In this document: in pieces, positions 1-7,957 of the stretch
How positions within the stretch are numbered: the stretch's first letter is position 1
Layout: each line of letters opens with the position of its first letter
Assembly: GCF_030272705.1 (NCBI RefSeq)
Contig: NZ_JARFYM010000006.1
Span: 62,001 to 126,000 of the forward strand
Length of the DNA: 64,000 bases
DNA from: Rhizobium mayense
Lineage (GTDB): Bacteria > Pseudomonadota > Alphaproteobacteria > Rhizobiales > Rhizobiaceae
Direction: 5' to 3'
The notes under the pieces: generated by a model
The model's database searches: none
The model's input: the letters and a program-made list of their open reading frames with translations, nothing else
Told to the model about the DNA's origin: nothing
Program-made: the position numbers and the translations under genes

Positions 1-7
1 GGGAAAC

Positions 8-88
8 ATGGAGAGCCTATTTCTTGGTGTCGACGTCGCCAAAAAGAATATCTTCGGCGCCGCGGAGAAACATACCTTTTATTGCTGA
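8..88 (+). pseudogene. Transposase N-terminal remnant, IS110-like
   Basis: An ATG at 8 opens 26 codons and then a stop (TGA at 86-88). The peptide FLGVDVAKKNIFGAAEKH resembles the first DEDD-motif strand of IS110/IS1111 transposases (typically GVDLAKNVF..). Nothing after the stop continues that family in any frame, and no inverted ends are visible. It is best read as a remnant of an insertion sequence whose remainder is missing or lies to the left. The match is short, so chance cannot be excluded. Confidence 0.35.
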
Positions 89-142
89 TATTTGGCCGTA
101 TATGGTAGACACTACCAATGTGGACGCATAACAAGGTGACAT

Positions 143-622
143 ATGCCCTCCGCCCTTGAGTCGATCGACCTGAGAATCCTCGAAGCACTCCAGAAAGACG
201 GACGCCTGACCAATCAGGCGCTTTCCTCAGAAGTTGGGCTCTCCACCTCTCCGTGCTGGCGGCGTGTGCGCCAACTGGAAGAAACCGGAGTCATCCAGAG
301 CTATACGGCAACCCTCGACAGGCGCCAGATCGGCCTCGGCGTTCTGGCTTTCATCAGAGTGAAGATCGACAGCCACAGCGAGGCTGAAGCCGAAGAATTC
401 TCGCGCGACGTCCTGAAGCTGAGCGAAGTCGTGGCGTGCTACAGCATCGCCGGAGACGCGGATTTCCTGCTGCAGGTCGTTGCCGCGGACCTCGATAGCT
501 ATGCGGATTTCGCCATGGCGGTCGTTCGCCGCTTGCCGCGCATCAAGGAGATGCAGACGACGTTCGTGCTCAAGGAAATCAAACCTTTCAAAGGTTTTCC
601 ACTGGATGTCGGCCAGCGATAA
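143..622 (+). CDS. Lrp/AsnC family transcriptional regulator
   Basis: This 159-residue protein has the usual Lrp/AsnC length and layout. An N-terminal winged HTH (about residues 5-65, with DLRILEALQKDGRLTNQALS and the recognition-helix segment STSPCWRRVRQLEETGVI) precedes a RAM ligand-binding domain (about 70-150, with the GDADFLLQVVAADLDSY strand). Such proteins bind DNA as octamers or dimers and respond to amino acids. Here the effector is unknown. The gene stands alone, on the same strand as the K+ channel 127 bp downstream. An ATG start at 143 fits the family; a weak AAGGTG lies just upstream. Confidence 0.9.
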   Translation: MPSALESIDLRILEALQKDGRLTNQALSSEVGLSTSPCWRRVRQLEETGVIQSYTATLDRRQIGLGVLAFIRVKIDSHSEAEAEEFSRDVLKLSEVVACYSIAGDADFLLQVVAADLDSYADFAMAVVRRLPRIKEMQTTFVLKEIKPFKGFPLDVGQR

Positions 623-749
623 CGGCCGAAGACGAAATAGCCCGTTGACCGGTCGACACTTGGCTGCCGCGGATGTTTCGCCAGCCCTTTACGTTTGGAC
701 CGAAGGCATTCTATTCTGAACGGGTGGCAGGTCGGTCGGGGGGTATTGA

Positions 750-1817
750 ATGTCGGCGCTCCCGTTCTCGAAGATATCAGCACCGCTGAACGCGCTGCTC
801 GCCATAGTCGGTCTGTTGACCGTGGCTGCGCTCACGACGCCGAACATGACCGGACAGACCAGGCTCATTCTGGAACTCCTGCTCATCGGCATCTGGGCTG
901 CCTACGTCCTGCAGCTGATCGAGACGCTGGTCGTGCAGCGCGCGAGAGACATTGGCGATAGAGCGCCGGAAATCACCATCGATGTGCTTGCCGTTTTGCT
1001 CCCCCTTGCCGCGTTTCTGATTGTCGGCGGGCGCGATCAGAGCCTCTATTGTGCCGTCTGGCTGCTGAAACCCCTGCGCGGCTCGACCTTCTTCCGCCTG
1101 CTGGGCAGGGTCCTGTCCAAAGAGGCTCACAACCTGATCGGTGTCACCTCGATCTTCGGCATCGTTCTGTTCGGTGCGGCTCTCATAGGCTATATCATCG
1201 AGCGCGACGTCCAGCCTGATAAGTTCGGCAGCATACCCCTGGCGATGTGGTGGGCGGTGGTCACGCTATCGACCACCGGCTATGGCGACGAGATTCCACA
1301 AAGTTTCGCCGGCCGCATACTGGCTGGGCTGGTCATGATGAGCGGAATCGCTATTTTCGGACTCTGGGCCGGCATTATCGCCACCGGCTTTTACGACGAA
1401 GTTCGTCGCCAGGACTTCGTGCGCAACTGGCAACTGGTTGCGGCGGTGCCGTTGTTTCAAAAGCTTGGCTCGGCGGTCCTGATCGAGATCGTGCGGGCCT
1501 TGAGGTCACGCGTCGTGCCGGCCGGCGGCATCATCTGTCGTAAGGGCGAGACCGGTGACCAGATGTTCTTCATCGTCGAGGGCCGGGTCAGCGTCGCCAC
1601 ACCGCACCCTGTGGAACTCGGCGCCGGCAGCTTCTTCGGCGAGATGGCGCTGATCACCGGCGAACCCCGGTCGGCGACCGTTAGCGCCGTAACTGAGGTC
1701 TCGCTGCTGTCGCTATATGCGGCCGATTTCCAGATGCTGTCCAGCAGCAGCCCGGAGATCGCCGACATCATCCGCAAAACCGCACTCGAGCGACGCGGCC
1801 CTGCACCGAAGTCCTGA
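750..1817 (+). CDS. Cyclic-nucleotide-gated K+ channel, MloK1 type
   Basis: The 355-residue protein is collinear from end to end with MloK1 (MlotiK1) of Mesorhizobium loti, the structural model for cyclic-nucleotide-gated channels, which has the same length. It has S1-S4-like helices (about 10-140), a pore with selectivity filter TTGYGD (175-180), S6 (about 190-215) and a C-terminal cyclic-nucleotide-binding domain. The phosphate-binding cassette FFGEMALITGEPRSAT lies at 295-310, with Glu298 and Arg307 in the MloK1 positions, and Arg348 is also kept. The S4-like segment is poor in arginine, as in the voltage-insensitive MloK1. It should conduct K+ across the inner membrane on binding cAMP. 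No cyclase is adjacent. Confidence 0.95.
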   Translation: MSALPFSKISAPLNALLAIVGLLTVAALTTPNMTGQTRLILELLLIGIWAAYVLQLIETLVVQRARDIGDRAPEITIDVLAVLLPLAAFLIVGGRDQSLYCAVWLLKPLRGSTFFRLLGRVLSKEAHNLIGVTSIFGIVLFGAALIGYIIERDVQPDKFGSIPLAMWWAVVTLSTTGYGDEIPQSFAGRILAGLVMMSGIAIFGLWAGIIATGFYDEVRRQDFVRNWQLVAAVPLFQKLGSAVLIEIVRALRSRVVPAGGIICRKGETGDQMFFIVEGRVSVATPHPVELGAGSFFGEMALITGEPRSATVSAVTEVSLLSLYAADFQMLSSSSPEIADIIRKTALERRGPAPKS

Positions 1818-1929
1818 CACAAAACACGTAATCTTGACGATGACGTAAGCGATATGGCAGCGTCGTCACTATTGGGCGTCGTCTCGTCGTTTGATGGCGC
1901 TTGTTCTGACCCTAGTTTGGCGCGGCTCG

Positions 1930-2868
1930 ATGCACCCCAGATTGCTCAAGACATTCCTCGCGGTTGCCCGGAACCGGAATTTCACCCGAGCTGCCGAAGA
2001 GGTCCATCTCGCGCAATCGAGCGTGAGCGATCAGATCCAGTCGCTCGAAACCGAACTGGGCACCGCGCTTTTTATCCGGTCGCGATCAGGCCTGACACTG
2101 ACGGCAGCGGGCGAAGCACTCAGACCCTGTGCCGAAGAAATCCTGACGATCGCGGACGAGGCGCGTGCGGCCGTCGAAGCAGCCTCCGGGGTTGCGGCGG
2201 GGACGGTAACGATCGGCGCGCTGGAGACACTTGCGTCCATGAGGCTTCCGCAATGGCTGCCGGCTTTTCAAAATGATCATCCCGATATCAGTCTACGGGT
2301 AAAGATCGCGGGCAGCGGTGATCTCTTGCGGAAGCTCGAAGACGGCGAGATCGATGTCGCCTTTTGTTTTGACAGGGGCGGTCTTGATGAACGCCTGGCG
2401 AAGCGGTTGATATCGACAGAGCCGCTGGTCCTTATTGTACCTCCTGAACATGAAACCGCATCGAAAAGAGGCGATTTGGCCGCTCTCACCTCCATGAGCT
2501 TCGTCGCAACAGAAGTCGGCTGCATCTACCGACACCTGTTCGACAAAGCATTCCATGAGGCAGGGATAGCGCCGCCAAAGCTCGCTGCCGAAGTCGGCAG
2601 TATCGGCACGATTGCTCGGCTTGTGGCAGCCGGTACCGGTGCGAGCCTGGTTCCACGGCTTGCTGTCAGCGGCGCGCTCGATCGTGGCGAAATCAGCGAG
2701 ATGCCTTGGCCGGGTCCAATGCGGACGGCGTCGCTTGTGATGATCTGGCGGCGCAGGCGTGTTCAGCCGCCAGCCGTGAAACTGTTGCTGGCGGCCGCAG
2801 GTGACAATTTCGCGCCCGCTAAACCAGCCGATGCCCGCCCTCGACATGCAGTATCGTCCCCGTTGTGA
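1930..2868 (+). CDS. LysR family transcriptional regulator
   Basis: A classical LTTR of 312 residues. The N-terminal HTH (LKTFLAVARNRNFTRAAEEV, then LAQSSVSDQIQSLETELGTALF) is followed by a periplasmic-binding-like effector domain (about 90-295). The frame is open from 1891, but the family start is MHPRLLKTFL at 1930, so the first 13 codons are left out. The 3' end overlaps the 3' end of the convergent SDR gene by 50 bp. The target and inducer cannot be read from the sequence; the neighbouring SDR is an obvious but unproven candidate. Confidence 0.9.
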   Translation: MHPRLLKTFLAVARNRNFTRAAEEVHLAQSSVSDQIQSLETELGTALFIRSRSGLTLTAAGEALRPCAEEILTIADEARAAVEAASGVAAGTVTIGALETLASMRLPQWLPAFQNDHPDISLRVKIAGSGDLLRKLEDGEIDVAFCFDRGGLDERLAKRLISTEPLVLIVPPEHETASKRGDLAALTSMSFVATEVGCIYRHLFDKAFHEAGIAPPKLAAEVGSIGTIARLVAAGTGASLVPRLAVSGALDRGEISEMPWPGPMRTASLVMIWRRRRVQPPAVKLLLAAAGDNFAPAKPADARPRHAVSSPL

Positions 2869-3553
2869 AGGCATTGCCCATCAGGAAGCTGATGGCGTCG
2901 GCGATGTCTTCCGGTTGCCCCACCCGTCCGACAGGCAGTCGTTTTGCCATGGCGCTTAATGTCTCGTCTTTCTTGTCGCCGGCAACGAAGGTCCAGATCG
3001 GCGTGTCGACCCAGCCGGGCGACACGGCATTCACACGGATTGGCGCCAACTCGACCGCAAGCGCGCGGACCAATCCCTCGAGACCCGCGTTGACGGCCGC
3101 GACGACCGACCCCCGCGCCGATGGGCGATAGGCCGCGATGCCGGATGTGAAACTGATGGAACCGGTGGGGGAGAGTACCGGCGCGCCATATTTCGCGAGC
3201 AATAGCGGTCCGTAGAATTTGCTTTCCACGACTTTTTGCGCAGCACTGAGATCCAGTGAAGGCAGCAGCTCGTAAGCACCTTCGATGTCGGCAGCTGTGC
3301 TCACTATATGATCGAGCCGACCGATTCTCCCAAATAGATCGGCCACCTGGCCTTCGTGCGTGATATCGACCGCGGCCGCGGAGAGCGCTCGACTTTGCAG
3401 TTCGGCGCAAGCCCGCTGAAGTTTCTCCTCGTTCCGTCCGGCGATGATGACCTCGGCACCGGCAGCAAGCGAGCGTTTCGCCAGCGCCAGGCCCATTCCG
3501 GAGCTGCCGCCGACGATAAGAATTCTTGAATTTGCGATTTCGGCGATTGCCAT
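2819..3553 (-). CDS. SDR-fold protein lacking the catalytic Tyr-Lys pair
   Basis: The 244-residue protein has the Rossmann nucleotide motif VGGSSGMG (14-21), Arg40 after beta-2 (typical of NADP preference), the family-typical NAVSPG (175-180) and a C-terminal EGGHRLV. A Ser (137, in FTSG) sits at the catalytic-Ser place. The segment that should read YxxxK aligns as V151-A-A-V-N155, so both the catalytic Tyr and Lys appear missing. It may be a divergent or non-catalytic SDR, or use other residues. It is convergent with the LysR gene, with overlapping tails. It is transcribed away from the hydrolase gene at 3759. Confidence 0.85.
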   Translation of the reverse strand: MAIAEIANSRILIVGGSSGMGLALAKRSLAAGAEVIIAGRNEEKLQRACAELQSRALSAAAVDITHEGQVADLFGRIGRLDHIVSTAADIEGAYELLPSLDLSAAQKVVESKFYGPLLLAKYGAPVLSPTGSISFTSGIAAYRPSARGSVVAAVNAGLEGLVRALAVELAPIRVNAVSPGWVDTPIWTFVAGDKKDETLSAMAKRLPVGRVGQPEDIADAISFLMGNAFTTGTILHVEGGHRLV

Positions 3554-3758
3554 ATCGTTCTTTCCTGCAAGTGATGACTACGGCCAAAAATCGCAAAGAC
3601 GGACAGGGAAGGAAAACGGAGAAAAACGATAGTGTCATCGGAAACGCCGATGGAGGAGCATCGTCGTAGCCCGCCGGTGCCAACAAACCAGTTGCAATTC
3701 CCCCAGCCTGCGCTATCCCCTTGAGAAGGAGATCCCGTCAGCGAGGCGCGACATCGTC

Positions 3759-4733
3759 ATGGATTCGATCCTCTATTCCACAGCAGACAATCCGGTGCCG
3801 GAAAACCGCACCGAGGGATTCTTTGAAACCTTTGACGGGCGCAAGCTGCGCTATGTCGTCTTCCGCTGCCAACAGCCGATTGCCAAGGGAACGGTAGTGC
3901 TGCTGCAGGGCCGCAACGAGTTCATCGAGAAATATTTCGAGACGATCCGCGATCTGACCGCCAAGGGTCTTTGGGTCGCGACCTTCGATCTGCGCGGCCA
4001 GGGCGGTTCGGAGCGGCTTTTGAAGGACCCTTTACGCGGGCATGTCCGCCACTTTTCCGATTATGAACGGGACCTTAGCGCTTTCCTCGAAAAGATCGTG
4101 TTGCCGGACACGCGCCTGCCCTTCTATCTACTGGCACATTCGACCGGCGCGCTGATCGCACTGTCGGCGGCACCGCGGCTGACCACCCGGATCGAGCGTA
4201 TGGTGCTGTCGGCGCCTTTCGTTGGCCTTATGGGCCACGGCGCCTCGCCCGGCCTTGTGCGTTTCCTCTCAGGCTCGGTCAGCGCGGTTGGTCTCGGACG
4301 GATGCAGTTCAGCAAAAAATTCAAGGAAAAGCCCTTCGCGGAAAACCCGCTGACCACGGACGAGCGGCGCTACCGGCGCAATATCGCCATCGGAACAACC
4401 TATCCGCAGCTCACCCTGGGACCGCCAACGGCGCGCTGGCTGCTGGAAGCATTCCGCACGATCGAACGCGTCAATTCACCGGAACATCTATTCTCCATCG
4501 CCATTCCGACCGTGCTGATCGCGCCGACCCGCGACGGCGTCGTGCCCTATGCCGACCAGGAACGGCTGTCGCGCTATTTCCGCGCGGCACAGCTCGTGCC
4601 CGTGCACGGCGCGAAACATGAGATTCTCCAGGAGCGGGATGTCTATCGCAATGCGGCACTCGCCGCCATCAACGCCTTCATCCCCGGCAGTGATGCCGAG
4701 GCGAATACGGACATGGCGGGAGTCGGGATTTAG
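3759..4733 (+). CDS. Alpha/beta hydrolase, lysophospholipase (PldB) type
   Basis: The 324-residue protein has the serine-hydrolase (monoglyceride lipase/PldB) pattern. The oxyanion region is VVLLQGRNEFIEKY, and the nucleophile elbow is AHSTGA with Ser128 (Ala in place of the first Gly of GxSxG). A late Asp (PTRDGVVPY) and His (GAKHEI) complete the triad. There is no signal peptide, so it probably acts on lysophospholipids or monoacylglycerols in the cytoplasm or at the membrane. The start at 3759 is the only good ATG near the conserved part. A GAAGGAG lies about 27 bp upstream, farther than usual. It is convergent with hisN, with only 33 bp between the stops. Confidence 0.85.
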   Translation: MDSILYSTADNPVPENRTEGFFETFDGRKLRYVVFRCQQPIAKGTVVLLQGRNEFIEKYFETIRDLTAKGLWVATFDLRGQGGSERLLKDPLRGHVRHFSDYERDLSAFLEKIVLPDTRLPFYLLAHSTGALIALSAAPRLTTRIERMVLSAPFVGLMGHGASPGLVRFLSGSVSAVGLGRMQFSKKFKEKPFAENPLTTDERRYRRNIAIGTTYPQLTLGPPTARWLLEAFRTIERVNSPEHLFSIAIPTVLIAPTRDGVVPYADQERLSRYFRAAQLVPVHGAKHEILQERDVYRNAALAAINAFIPGSDAEANTDMAGVGI

Positions 4734-4766
4734 AGCCGCAGGACGACGAACCCAAAAAATGTGCAG

Positions 4767-5540
4767 CTAGCGCGATAGAATCGCCCTTGCCGCGTCATAG
4801 ACCGCACGGCTGCCCGCGGCGATGATGCTGCCACCCATTTCCGGCCGACCGCCATCCCAGGTCGTGATGATGCCGCCGGCCTGCTCGATGACGGGGATGA
4901 TACCGCCGACATCATAGGGCTTCAGCGAATTTTCGATGACCAGATCGACGTGACCGGCCGCGAGCAGAGCATAGGCATAGCAATCCGTGCCGTAGCGGAA
5001 GAGGCGCACCTGGCTCTCGATCTCGCGATATTTCGCCAATTCCTCGCCGGCGAAAAGATGCGGCGAGGTGGTGAAGAGAATGGCGTTCGACAGGCTGCCG
5101 CAATCGCGGACCTGCAGCCGCCTTTCGCCTTCCGGGCCGGAATAGGTCGAGCCGTTGCCGTCGGCGAAATAGCGCTCGCCGGTAAATGGTTGGTCGATCA
5201 TGCCCATGATGGCGCGGCCATTTTTCTGCAGGCCGATCAACGTCCCCCAGACGGGCACACCGGAGATGAAGGCGCGGGTGCCGTCGATCGGATCGATCAC
5301 CCAGACATGCTCCCGGTCGAGACCGACATTGCCGTGCTCTTCACCCAGGATGCCGTGATCGGGAAATTCCGTTTCGATGAGTGCCCGAATCGCCACTTCG
5401 GCGGCGCGATCGCCCTCGGTCACCGGATCGAATCCCTTGGCCTCCTTGTTGACTACATCGACGCCGGCGCGAAAGCGCGGCAGGGTCTCGGCCTTGGCCG
5501 CCTCGGCCAGACGATAGAAGAAGGTGCGGTCAGGAAGCAT
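4767..5540 (-). CDS. hisN: Histidinol-phosphatase, inositol monophosphatase family
   Basis: A 257-residue Mg2+-dependent phosphatase of the IMPase fold. Motifs are GEEHG (metal ligand Glu), WVIDPIDGTRAFISG (the DPIDGT metal and phosphate site) and PYDVGGIIPVIEQAGG (the third metal aspartate). The sequence is closer to the alphaproteobacterial HisN group (histidinol phosphate to histidinol, the penultimate step of histidine synthesis) than to SuhB. Inositol-phosphate or another small phosphate monoester remains possible. It is transcribed divergently from the small RNA mmgR, whose Rfam family name (suhB) comes from frequent location beside genes of this family. Confidence 0.85.
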   Translation of the reverse strand: MLPDRTFFYRLAEAAKAETLPRFRAGVDVVNKEAKGFDPVTEGDRAAEVAIRALIETEFPDHGILGEEHGNVGLDREHVWVIDPIDGTRAFISGVPVWGTLIGLQKNGRAIMGMIDQPFTGERYFADGNGSTYSGPEGERRLQVRDCGSLSNAILFTTSPHLFAGEELAKYREIESQVRLFRYGTDCYAYALLAAGHVDLVIENSLKPYDVGGIIPVIEQAGGIITTWDGGRPEMGGSIIAAGSRAVYDAARAILSR

Positions 5541-5670
5541 GGTCGATCCGGATAAATGACGGGACGGGCGAAGTCATAGCGCATAAACGGGGCGAAGCAA
5601 ACCAAATGCCGATGCGAGCGGCGGATTGCCCGGCGATCAGGCAGAAATCTCGAAACTGCCTAAATATTTT

Positions 5671-5716
5671 GCAATGCAATAATGTGCTTGACATTTGTGC
5701 AATGCAATAGCAATAT
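5671..5716 (+). promoter_or_regulatory. mmgR promoter with upstream direct repeats
   Basis: TTGACA (5688-5693) and CAATAT (5711-5716), separated by 17 bp, form a good rhizobial sigma-70 promoter with expected initiation near 5723. Two exact copies of GCAATGCAATA (5671-5681 and 5699-5709), 28 bp apart, flank the -35 element. The second lies in the spacer. This arrangement suits binding of a regulator on one or both repeats. Which regulator is unknown. Confidence 0.65.
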
Positions 5717-5722
5717 CCCGTT

Positions 5723-5801
5723 ACAGTCTTCTGACTGTAAATACCCTCCTTGGGTGTTTCCTCCCTAGACTTAGCCGCGCCACAAGCGCGGTTCTTTTTT
5801 T
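5723..5801 (+). ncRNA. mmgR: MmgR/suhB family small RNA (alpha-r8)
   Basis: About 79 nt, close to the 77-nt MmgR of Sinorhizobium meliloti. A 5' hairpin ACAGTC-TTCT-GACTGT (5723-5738) is followed by the family's conserved stretch ATACCCTCCTTGGGTGTTTC / CTCCCTAGACTTAG (5741-5774). A Rho-independent terminator CCGCGC-CACAA-GCGCGG with seven T closes it (5775-5801). In S. meliloti MmgR is an Hfq-bound trans-acting RNA that limits polyhydroxybutyrate granules when carbon is in surplus; the same role here is inferred from the family. The single-stranded CTCC and CCTCCC are anti-Shine-Dalgarno seed candidates. It lies in the gap between hisN and the formylglutamate hydrolase gene. Confidence 0.85.
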
Positions 5802-5810
5802 GGAGGGATC

Positions 5811-5860
5811 CCCTCGCCTCGCTTGCGGGGAGAGGGCTAGGGTGCGGGGCCAGGCACCAG
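5811..5860 (-). repeat. Partial RIME-like intergenic repeat
   Basis: The segment with GCGGGGAGAGGGCTAGGGTG followed by CGGGGC (about 5825-5850) is nearly the reverse complement of the distal end of the longer element at 30825-30986. It begins directly after the mmgR terminator. Rhizobial intergenic mosaic elements (RIME) have this type of CCCTCTCCCC...GGGGAGAGGG palindrome. The other half of the element is not recognisable. No other feature was seen in 5861-6025. Confidence 0.6.
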
Positions 5861-6025
5861 GGCGCGACAACGACAAAGACGCCTGACCATCACCATAGCC
5901 AAACGATTCGGTAGATTCCATTCGCTCTGAAAGGTCCGAGACAGCCCCCTAATCCGAGGCGTCGACATTCGGCCTGCTCAATGTCTCCGCCCCATCCCCG
6001 CCTTGCAGGGCGAAGGGCCCTTGCC

Positions 6026-6910
6026 CTATTCCGCCGCCAGCGCCGGATCGCCTGCGTAGGACTCCACGTGCTCGGCCATGCGCTTCATGAACAGGGTGAT
6101 GGCAGCGGCCACCGCGTCGAAATCCGACCGCTTCTCCAGCGTCGTTTCATCGACATACAGCGAGCGATTGACTTCGATCTGGAGGGCATGCAGTCCGCGG
6201 GACGGGCGGCCGTAATGCTCGGTGATGAAGCCGCCGGCATAGGGCTTGTTGCGCACGGCATTAAAGCCGAGTTCTTCGAGGATCTGCATGGCGGCGCGCG
6301 ACAGGTCCCCCGAGGCGCTGGTCCCGTAGCGATCGCCAAGGATGAAATCGGGGCGCACATTGCTGCCGGCGATGCGGATATTGCCCGGCATGGAATGGCA
6401 GTCGACCAGAACACCGAAGCCGAATTTGACATGTGTGCGGGCAATCAGCCGGCGAAGGGTCGCATGGTAAGGCTTGTAGATCGTGTCGATGCGCCTCAGC
6501 GCATCCTCGACCGGTACACGGCGGGCGTAGATTTCCATATTTTCCGCAACGATGCGCGGAATGGTGCCGAGACCGCCGGCAACCCTTAGCGAATTGATAT
6601 TGGCATAAGGCGGCAGCATACCGTCGAACATGCGCGGATCGAGCTCATAGGGCTCGCGGTTGACGTCGATATAGGCCCGCGGAAAATTTGCGAACAGCAA
6701 CGGCGCTCCGAGAGCGCTCGCCGCCGAAAACAGCTCGTCGACGTAATGGTCTTCCGAGCGACGGATGGCGATGCCTTGCAGGCGGGACTGGGCGATGAAA
6801 TCGGGGGGATAGATGCGGCCGCTATGGGGCGAGCTGTAGACAAAGGGAATTGTCTGAGAGACGGGCTCCGATACCTCAAAAATCTCGAAATTACGCATTT
6901 CTGCGGACAT
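6026..6910 (-). CDS. N-formylglutamate amidohydrolase family protein
   Basis: A 294-residue member of the HutG/N-formylglutamate deformylase family, with VYSSPHSGRIYPPDF near the N-terminus (the PHSG metal-ligand motif), DVNREPYELDPRMFDG, VDCHSMPG and HALQIEVNRSLYVDE, all typical of the family. It would hydrolyse N-formyl-L-glutamate or related acyl-amino acids. It is not in a hut cluster, so a broader N-acyl amidase role is possible. The frame is open to 6946, but MSAEMRNFEIFE at 6910 is the more natural start. It is divergent from cpdR. Confidence 0.85.
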   Translation of the reverse strand: MSAEMRNFEIFEVSEPVSQTIPFVYSSPHSGRIYPPDFIAQSRLQGIAIRRSEDHYVDELFSAASALGAPLLFANFPRAYIDVNREPYELDPRMFDGMLPPYANINSLRVAGGLGTIPRIVAENMEIYARRVPVEDALRRIDTIYKPYHATLRRLIARTHVKFGFGVLVDCHSMPGNIRIAGSNVRPDFILGDRYGTSASGDLSRAAMQILEELGFNAVRNKPYAGGFITEHYGRPSRGLHALQIEVNRSLYVDETTLEKRSDFDAVAAAITLFMKRMAEHVESYAGDPALAAE

Positions 6911-7189
6911 CAACGTCTTTACCATGTCAACAACTTGTCGCAGCATCCATGTTGCCAGTTGCTCGCCCGCAAGTCCATACTAACTTAAGCAAAATGGCCT
7001 TATACAAAGGGCCGCGGCGGAAATGCGCGAAAGCACGATCCTTAAGACATACGAAGCGGTCTTGGGATGCGATTATGCTGCAACCTACGAACACGAATGG
7101 CCCTGCCCATTCACCCCTTGTTTACGGCAAACAGCTAAGCTGGATGCTGGACAAGTCCAACCAGACAAAAGTTGATTAGCGAACAGATG

Positions 7190-7552
7190 ATGACCCAGAA
7201 GATACTCCTTGCCGAAGATGACAACGACATGCGTCGCTTCCTTGTGAAGGCGCTGGAAAAGGCCGGCTACAAGGTCTTGTCCTTTGACAATGGAGCAAGC
7301 GCCTATGACCGGCTGCGCGAAGAGCCCTTCTCGCTGCTGCTTACCGACATCGTCATGCCGGAGATGGATGGCATCGAACTGGCGCGCCGCGCCACCGAGC
7401 TCGATCCGGACTTGAAAGTGATGTTCATTACCGGCTTCGCCGCCGTGGCGCTGAACCCTGATTCGAAGGCGCCGAAGGACGCCAAGGTTCTTTCCAAGCC
7501 CTTTCACCTGCGCGAGCTGGTTGACGAGGTCAACAAACTCCTTGCTGCCTAG
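7190..7552 (+). CDS. cpdR: Response regulator CpdR, single receiver domain
   Basis: A 120-residue stand-alone receiver with the acidic pocket AEDDNDM, phospho-acceptor Asp in LLLTDIVMPEMDG, the Thr of FITG and Lys in SKPF. The sequence MTQKILLAEDDND and the length are those of rhizobial CpdR. It ends in Leu-Leu-Ala-Ala; the C-terminal Ala-Ala is the degradation signal studied in Caulobacter CpdR. Unphosphorylated CpdR primes ClpXP for cell-cycle proteolysis and is itself controlled by the CckA-ChpT phosphorelay. The start is at the second of two adjacent ATGs (7187 and 7190); a TTG at 7172 is less likely. Confidence 0.92.
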   Translation: MTQKILLAEDDNDMRRFLVKALEKAGYKVLSFDNGASAYDRLREEPFSLLLTDIVMPEMDGIELARRATELDPDLKVMFITGFAAVALNPDSKAPKDAKVLSKPFHLRELVDEVNKLLAA

Positions 7553-7592
7553 GACTTCTGGCGGCAACGTCACAAAACCGAAAAAAAGCCTA

Positions 7593-7621
7593 TTGACGGC
7601 CACCAAGGTTTTGTGATCTAT
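7593..7621 (+). promoter_or_regulatory. Promoter of tRNA-Val
   Basis: TTGACG (7593-7598), a 17-bp spacer and ATCTAT (7616-7621) match the rhizobial housekeeping promoter. The tRNA begins 16 bp after the -10. A perfect 9-bp inverted repeat (CACAAAACC 7571-7579, GGTTTTGTG 7607-7615) brackets the -35 and ends at the edge of the -10. Confidence 0.65.
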
Positions 7622-7636
7622 GCGCCGCCATCGGAT

Positions 7637-7711
<75 letters not shown>

Positions 7712-7728
7712 TCCAAGTTTCTGATATA

Positions 7729-7762
7729 AAAGGCCTTTCGAGAGATCGAGAGGCCTTTTTTT
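7729..7762 (+). terminator. Rho-independent terminator after tRNA-Val
   Basis: AGGCCTTTCGA-GAGA-TCGAGAGGCCT forms an 11-bp stem with one T-G pair. It is followed by a run of seven T (the stem's last T plus TTTTTT), 18-20 bp downstream of the tRNA 3' end. Confidence 0.85.
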
Positions 7763-7877
7763 CATTGTGATCGGCGGGACTGTGGATCTCTTCCACGACA
7801 ACGATAGCCCCACCCAATGGCTCACAGCACCGCCCGCAGGCTCCCACAGCTAGCCCAGCGTTCAGGCGACGTTCATT

Positions 7878-7903
7878 TGAACATAATCATGCTTGAAAGC
7901 GTT
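7878..7903 (+). promoter_or_regulatory. Possible EcfG-type promoter (one mismatch)
   Basis: TGAAC-N17-CGTT (-35 at 7878-7882, -10 at 7900-7903) differs by one base from the alphaproteobacterial general-stress sigma EcfG consensus GGAAC-N16/17-CGTT. It lies about 55 bp before the ATG at 7958. The match is weaker than the two consensus sites elsewhere in this window. Confidence 0.3.
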
Positions 7904-7957
7904 GTTTAAGTGAGTCGAACATTAGTGAAAATATGGCGCATTGCGCCGGAGGTGGTC

